Shown: piece after piece, positions 39,738 through 42,618 of the stretch | How the letters are laid out: each line of letters starts with the position of its first letter | Numbering within the stretch: the stretch's first letter is position 1 | Origin: SIG587 sp045649505 | GTDB lineage: Bacteria > Bacillota > Clostridia > Oscillospirales > Acutalibacteraceae | Assembly (NCBI GenBank): GCA_045649505.1 | Contig: JAZRQA010000087.1 | Location: forward strand, 1 to 42,618 | Direction of reading: 5' to 3' | DNA: 42,618 bases | Position numbers and translations under genes: made by a program | Notes under the pieces: generated by a model | Told to the model about the DNA's origin: nothing | The model's database searches: none | Seen by the model: the letters and a program-made list of their open reading frames with translations, nothing else

Positions 39738-40453
39738 AAAAAGAGCCGCTTGATGGCGCAAATTTTGCTATATATGTTTGTGAGCATCATACCTTCGGCA
39801 CAGATGCGGTATTGCTCAGTCACTTTGCTCATGCTAAAAGGAGCGACATCCTGTGTGATTTGGGCACGGGCTGCGGAATTATACCGTTTTTAATGCTGCG
39901 TGACGGTAACTTAAAATCCGCTGTAGGCGTTGACATAAGCCGCGAGGCAATAGACCTTGCCGCAAAGTCAAGGGATGAATTAAACCTTGAGCGGTTCTCG
40001 CCGATATGCGCTGATATAAAGGAAATAGGCTCAAAATTGCCTGCAGGAAAATTTACGCTTGTGACCTGCAATCCGCCCTATAAGGCACAGGGCGCGGGGA
40101 TAGTTAATCGTGATGATATTGACCGTGCCGCGCGGCACGAAACCCTGTGTAGCCTTGATGATATTCTCTGCGCCGCATCAAAACTGCTAACCTTCGGCGG
40201 CAGGCTTTGTATGTGCCACCGCCCTGAGCGGCTTGCAGAGCTTATGGATAAAATGCGTAAAAACAAAATTGAGCCTAAAAAATTACGCCTTGTCTGCCAG
40301 CGGGCAGGTGAGGAGCCGTGGCTTGTTCTTGTCGAGGGCAGACGCGGCGGAAATACGGGACTGCGTATACTACCGAGCCTTTATGTTGAAAGGAACGGGG
40401 AACTGAGCGAAGAAATGCTTGATATTTACGGATGCTATAAAAAGGAAAGGTGA
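39722..40453 (+). CDS. tRNA1(Val) A37 N6-methyltransferase-like protein
   Basis: A 243-residue SAM-dependent N6-adenine methyltransferase of the TrmN6/YfiC (Bacillus YabB) family. HHTFGTDAVLLSHFA near the N-terminus is the family signature. DLGTGCGIIPFLM binds SAM and CNPPYKAQG is the catalytic NPPY motif. In Firmicutes this gene often lies just upstream of rsmI, as it does here (4-base gap). The exact tRNA target is inferred from the family. Confidence 0.88.
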   Translation: MEPSVKKEPLDGANFAIYVCEHHTFGTDAVLLSHFAHAKRSDILCDLGTGCGIIPFLMLRDGNLKSAVGVDISREAIDLAAKSRDELNLERFSPICADIKEIGSKLPAGKFTLVTCNPPYKAQGAGIVNRDDIDRAARHETLCSLDDILCAASKLLTFGGRLCMCHRPERLAELMDKMRKNKIEPKKLRLVCQRAGEEPWLVLVEGRRGGNTGLRILPSLYVERNGELSEEMLDIYGCYKKER

Positions 40454-40457
40454 GCAA

Positions 40458-41285
40458 ATGTCCTCAAAGCTTTATATAGTCGGCACCCCTATAGGCAATT
40501 TGGGTGATTTTTCACCCAGAGCCGTCCAAACCCTTTCCAAGGTGGATTTTATTGCCGCAGAGGATACGAGGGTAAGCGTTAAGCTGCTTAATCATTTTGG
40601 TATTAAAAAGCCGCTTATTTCTTACTTTGAACATAACAAGACCGAAAAGGGCGCGCAGATAGTTGCCCGTATAGCCGCGGGAGAGTCGTGCGCGCTTGTG
40701 ACCGATGCGGGCATGCCCGCAATTTCTGACCCAGGTCAGGAGCTTGTTTTACAGTGCCACGAAGCAGGAGTGCCTGTCGAAACGGTACCGGGACCGAGCG
40801 CAGTAATAACCGCACTCGCGGCATCGGGTATGCCAAGCGGCAGATTTTGCTTTGAGGGTTTTTTATCGGTAAATAAGATAAGCCGCAAGGAGCATCTTGC
40901 CGAGCTTGTAAATGAGTCGCGAACTATGATTTTTTACGAGGCACCGCATAAGCTGCTTTCCACACTAAAGGATATGCTGGCCTTCTTTTCGGATAGAGAA
41001 ATAGCCCTTGTTAAGGAGCTTACCAAGATTCACGAAAACGTGCACCGCACCACTCTGAGCGAGGCGGTTGAGTTTTACAGCGAAAACCCGCCCAAGGGCG
41101 AGTTTGTGCTTATTGTTGAAGGCAAGCCGCAAAGTTGCGCCAAGACGCAAATGACCCTTGCCGAGGCGGTTGAAATGGCGCGTGAGTTTATGGGAAACGG
41201 GATGAGCACAACAGCCGCGGCAAAGGCTGCAGCGGCGCAAAGCGGTATTAAAAAAAGTGAAATTTATAAGGAAATTGTAAATTAA
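40458..41285 (+). CDS. rsmI: 16S rRNA C1402 ribose-2'-O-methyltransferase
   Basis: A 275-residue RsmI of the tetrapyrrole-methylase fold. LYIVGTPIGNLGDFSPRA at the start, AAEDTRVSVKLLNHFG, LVTDAGMPAISDPG, PGPSAVITALAASG and FYEAPHKLLSTLKDM are characteristic. ATG 40458 is chosen because AAAGGTGAG lies just upstream; the frame opening at 40419 overlaps the previous gene. The C-terminal ~35 residues form the small helical domain. An AU-rich terminator hairpin follows. Confidence 0.95.
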   Translation: MSSKLYIVGTPIGNLGDFSPRAVQTLSKVDFIAAEDTRVSVKLLNHFGIKKPLISYFEHNKTEKGAQIVARIAAGESCALVTDAGMPAISDPGQELVLQCHEAGVPVETVPGPSAVITALAASGMPSGRFCFEGFLSVNKISRKEHLAELVNESRTMIFYEAPHKLLSTLKDMLAFFSDREIALVKELTKIHENVHRTTLSEAVEFYSENPPKGEFVLIVEGKPQSCAKTQMTLAEAVEMAREFMGNGMSTTAAAKAAAAQSGIKKSEIYKEIVN

Positions 41286-41317
41286 CCAAAATTTATCTTT
41301 CCTTTTTATTAAAAATG

Positions 41318-41359
41318 AGTTATACTATATTTTTAGAAGAGTATAGTATAACTTTTTTT
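41318..41359 (+). terminator. AU-rich terminator after rsmI
   Basis: A perfect 12-bp inverted repeat AGTTATACTATA / TATAGTATAACT with a 12-base loop, followed by a 7-T run. The arms contain TATACT/TATAGT, so they could double as a -10 element for the next gene; no -35 is clear. Confidence 0.7.
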
Positions 41360-41376
41360 ATGGGAAGAGTAAAAAT

Positions 41377-42618
41377 ATGGAAATGGAAAATTTAAGCTCC
41401 TATAGCACCCCTAAAAAGAAAAAGGGAAAACGCAGATATAAAAAGAAAACCTGGTTTTCAAGGCTGTCAAAAAAGAAAAAGATAATATTTTTGACAAGCA
41501 TTTGCGTTGTTGCGTTGGCGGTTGTTGCTATACCCCTTATTATTCTTTTGAATTCTATAGATTATAATCACAATCCGCTTAACGAAGATGAGCTTGGGGC
41601 AGTTTCAGTGCTGGATGCAGGCGTTACGAACATAGCTCTTTTTGGTATCGACACCCGCGAGATGAACGATTTTACGGGCAGAACCGACTCCATTATGATA
41701 CTTAGCATCAATGCCAACGATTCTAAGGTGAAAATAATATCGGTTATGCGCGATAGTTTTGTGCCTATAGGTGATGGCTACGGCAAAATAAACAGTGCAT
41801 ATTCAAAGGGCGGGCCCACACTTGCAGTAAAAACCCTTAACACTATCTTTGGTCTTGATATCAGGGATTACGCCACCGTAAACTTCTTCGGTATGGAGGA
41901 TATCATTGACGCGGTAGGCGGAGTAGAAATTGACGTTCAGCAAAACGAGATAGAGGGCAGATACCGACTTAACGAGCTTATAATGGAGTCGGCTATACAT
42001 CAGAATGTTAAGCCCCAGCTTGTGAAAAAGGCAGGACTTCAGACCTTGAACGGTATGCAGGCAGTTGCCTGGGCGCGTATCCGTTATGCTGCTACGGCAC
42101 AGGGTGTTACCGATGATTTTGGCAGAACCGACCGCCAGCGTTTTGTAATGAACGCCCTGTTTAACAAGGCTCTTAATATGAGCGCAACCAACTATCCAAA
42201 GCTTATAAAGGCTCTGCTTCCCTGTACGCAGACCTCGCTAACATATTCCGAAATAATTAAACTTGCGGGCATATTTTTAAAGGATGTTACTTTTGAGGAA
42301 ATGCGCATAGCAATGCCCGAATATATCATTGATGCGGATTACCGTCCAAAAGGCGAGTCGAGCGTGTACTATAACCTTAATTACGCCGCAGGTATGCTTC
42401 ACGCCTTTATTTATGAGGGCGTTTCGCCTGAGGATTATATGGATATAAACGGCGTTGATAAATCGGGCTGGTACGGCTATTCTGGTAGCTCAGGCAGCTC
42501 AGGCAGCTCGGGCGGCGGATATTCAGGCGGCTCAAGCTCAGGCGGCAAACCGAGCGCAGGTACAAGCAGTTCGGGCGGCGGTATGACGGTAATCGATACC
42601 TCGTCACAGGTAAGTGAT
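41377..42618 (+). CDS. LytR-CpsA-Psr (LCP) family protein, 3' truncated by window
   Basis: 414 codons are visible and open to the window edge. A short basic cytoplasmic head (KKKKGKRRYKKK) precedes one membrane helix at about residues 36-58. The LCP domain has FGIDTREMNDFTGRTDSIMI, IISVMRDSFVPI, KINSAYSKGG, FFGMEDIIDAVGGVEIDV, and the late RTDRQRFVMNALF. LCP enzymes join teichoic acids or glycans to peptidoglycan, so it acts outside the membrane. From about residue 369 the chain becomes Gly/Ser repeats (SGSSGSSGSSGGGYSGGSSS), a flexible tail. The start ATG 41377 has only a weak GGGAAGAG site 8-15 bases upstream. Confidence 0.9.
   Translation, partial: MEMENLSSYSTPKKKKGKRRYKKKTWFSRLSKKKKIIFLTSICVVALAVVAIPLIILLNSIDYNHNPLNEDELGAVSVLDAGVTNIALFGIDTREMNDFTGRTDSIMILSINANDSKVKIISVMRDSFVPIGDGYGKINSAYSKGGPTLAVKTLNTIFGLDIRDYATVNFFGMEDIIDAVGGVEIDVQQNEIEGRYRLNELIMESAIHQNVKPQLVKKAGLQTLNGMQAVAWARIRYAATAQGVTDDFGRTDRQRFVMNALFNKALNMSATNYPKLIKALLPCTQTSLTYSEIIKLAGIFLKDVTFEEMRIAMPEYIIDADYRPKGESSVYYNLNYAAGMLHAFIYEGVSPEDYMDINGVDKSGWYGYSGSSGSSGSSGGGYSGGSSSGGKPSAGTSSSGGGMTVIDTSSQVSD

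Noticed and set aside
42480..42570. DNA tandem repeat or CRISPR-like array
   Set aside because: The repeats are Gly/Ser codons in frame within the LCP gene, without regular spacers.

Overview
The window looks like a chromosomal segment of an anaerobic clostridial Firmicute, probably of the Oscillospiraceae/Ruminococcaceae type. Reasons: a SCIFF peptide with its radical-SAM maturase (a clostridial hallmark), three T-box leaders, consensus sigma-A promoters, a DUF1292 protein, a monoderm envelope gene set (LCP, 3D-domain and lipobox proteins) and intrinsic terminators throughout. Almost everything is housekeeping. I see no phage, insertion sequence, CRISPR array or rRNA/tRNA gene.

Layout. 1-3255: three hairpins, then a scfA (SCIFF peptide) - scfB (maturase) - PLP decarboxylase unit. 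3267-9520 (minus strand): a translation-fidelity block transcribed as T-box, aspS-gatC fusion, gatA, gatB, then alaX. 9585-9803: a highly structured RNA, probably minus strand and 6S-like. 9859-10155: DUF1292 protein. 10243-12578: pduL, hemW and a histidine phosphatase, tightly coupled. 12595-16418: a heterodimeric ABC exporter. 16420-17521 (minus): a secreted 3D-domain wall protein. 17745-19971: pyrR and a uracil permease behind a leader with an attenuator and an NrdR-box-like palindrome. 19973-21787: mnmA and a LUD protein. 21786-24029 (minus): thrS under a threonine T-box. 24041-28173: pth and mfd. 28179-31901: lipoprotein, response regulator and histidine kinase. 31888-37414: a DUF1385 membrane protein, prmC, recA, recX, rimO and pgsA, mostly overlapping. 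37418-41285: a cysteine T-box controlling cysE and cysS, followed by an N6-adenine methyltransferase and rsmI. 41377-end: an LCP cell-wall ligase cut by the window edge.

Most interesting signal. The tRNA-dependent amidotransferase block is unusual. AspRS carries GatC as a C-terminal domain. The GatA encoded next to it has lost all three residues of the amidase Ser-cisSer-Lys triad (aligned positions carry Asp, Thr and Ala) and lacks the N-terminal helical region, while GatB looks complete. As written, this GatCAB cannot hydrolyse glutamine by the known mechanism. It may use another ammonia source, act as a structural or regulatory transamidosome, or coexist with a second normal GatA elsewhere. 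Secondary points are the aspS T-box with a stem I I could not fit to the usual layout, the 6S-like RNA, the NrdR-box-like palindrome inside the pyrR promoter, and a 34-codon leader ORF ending inside the pyrR attenuator.

All calls come from reading motifs and context; no database search was run.
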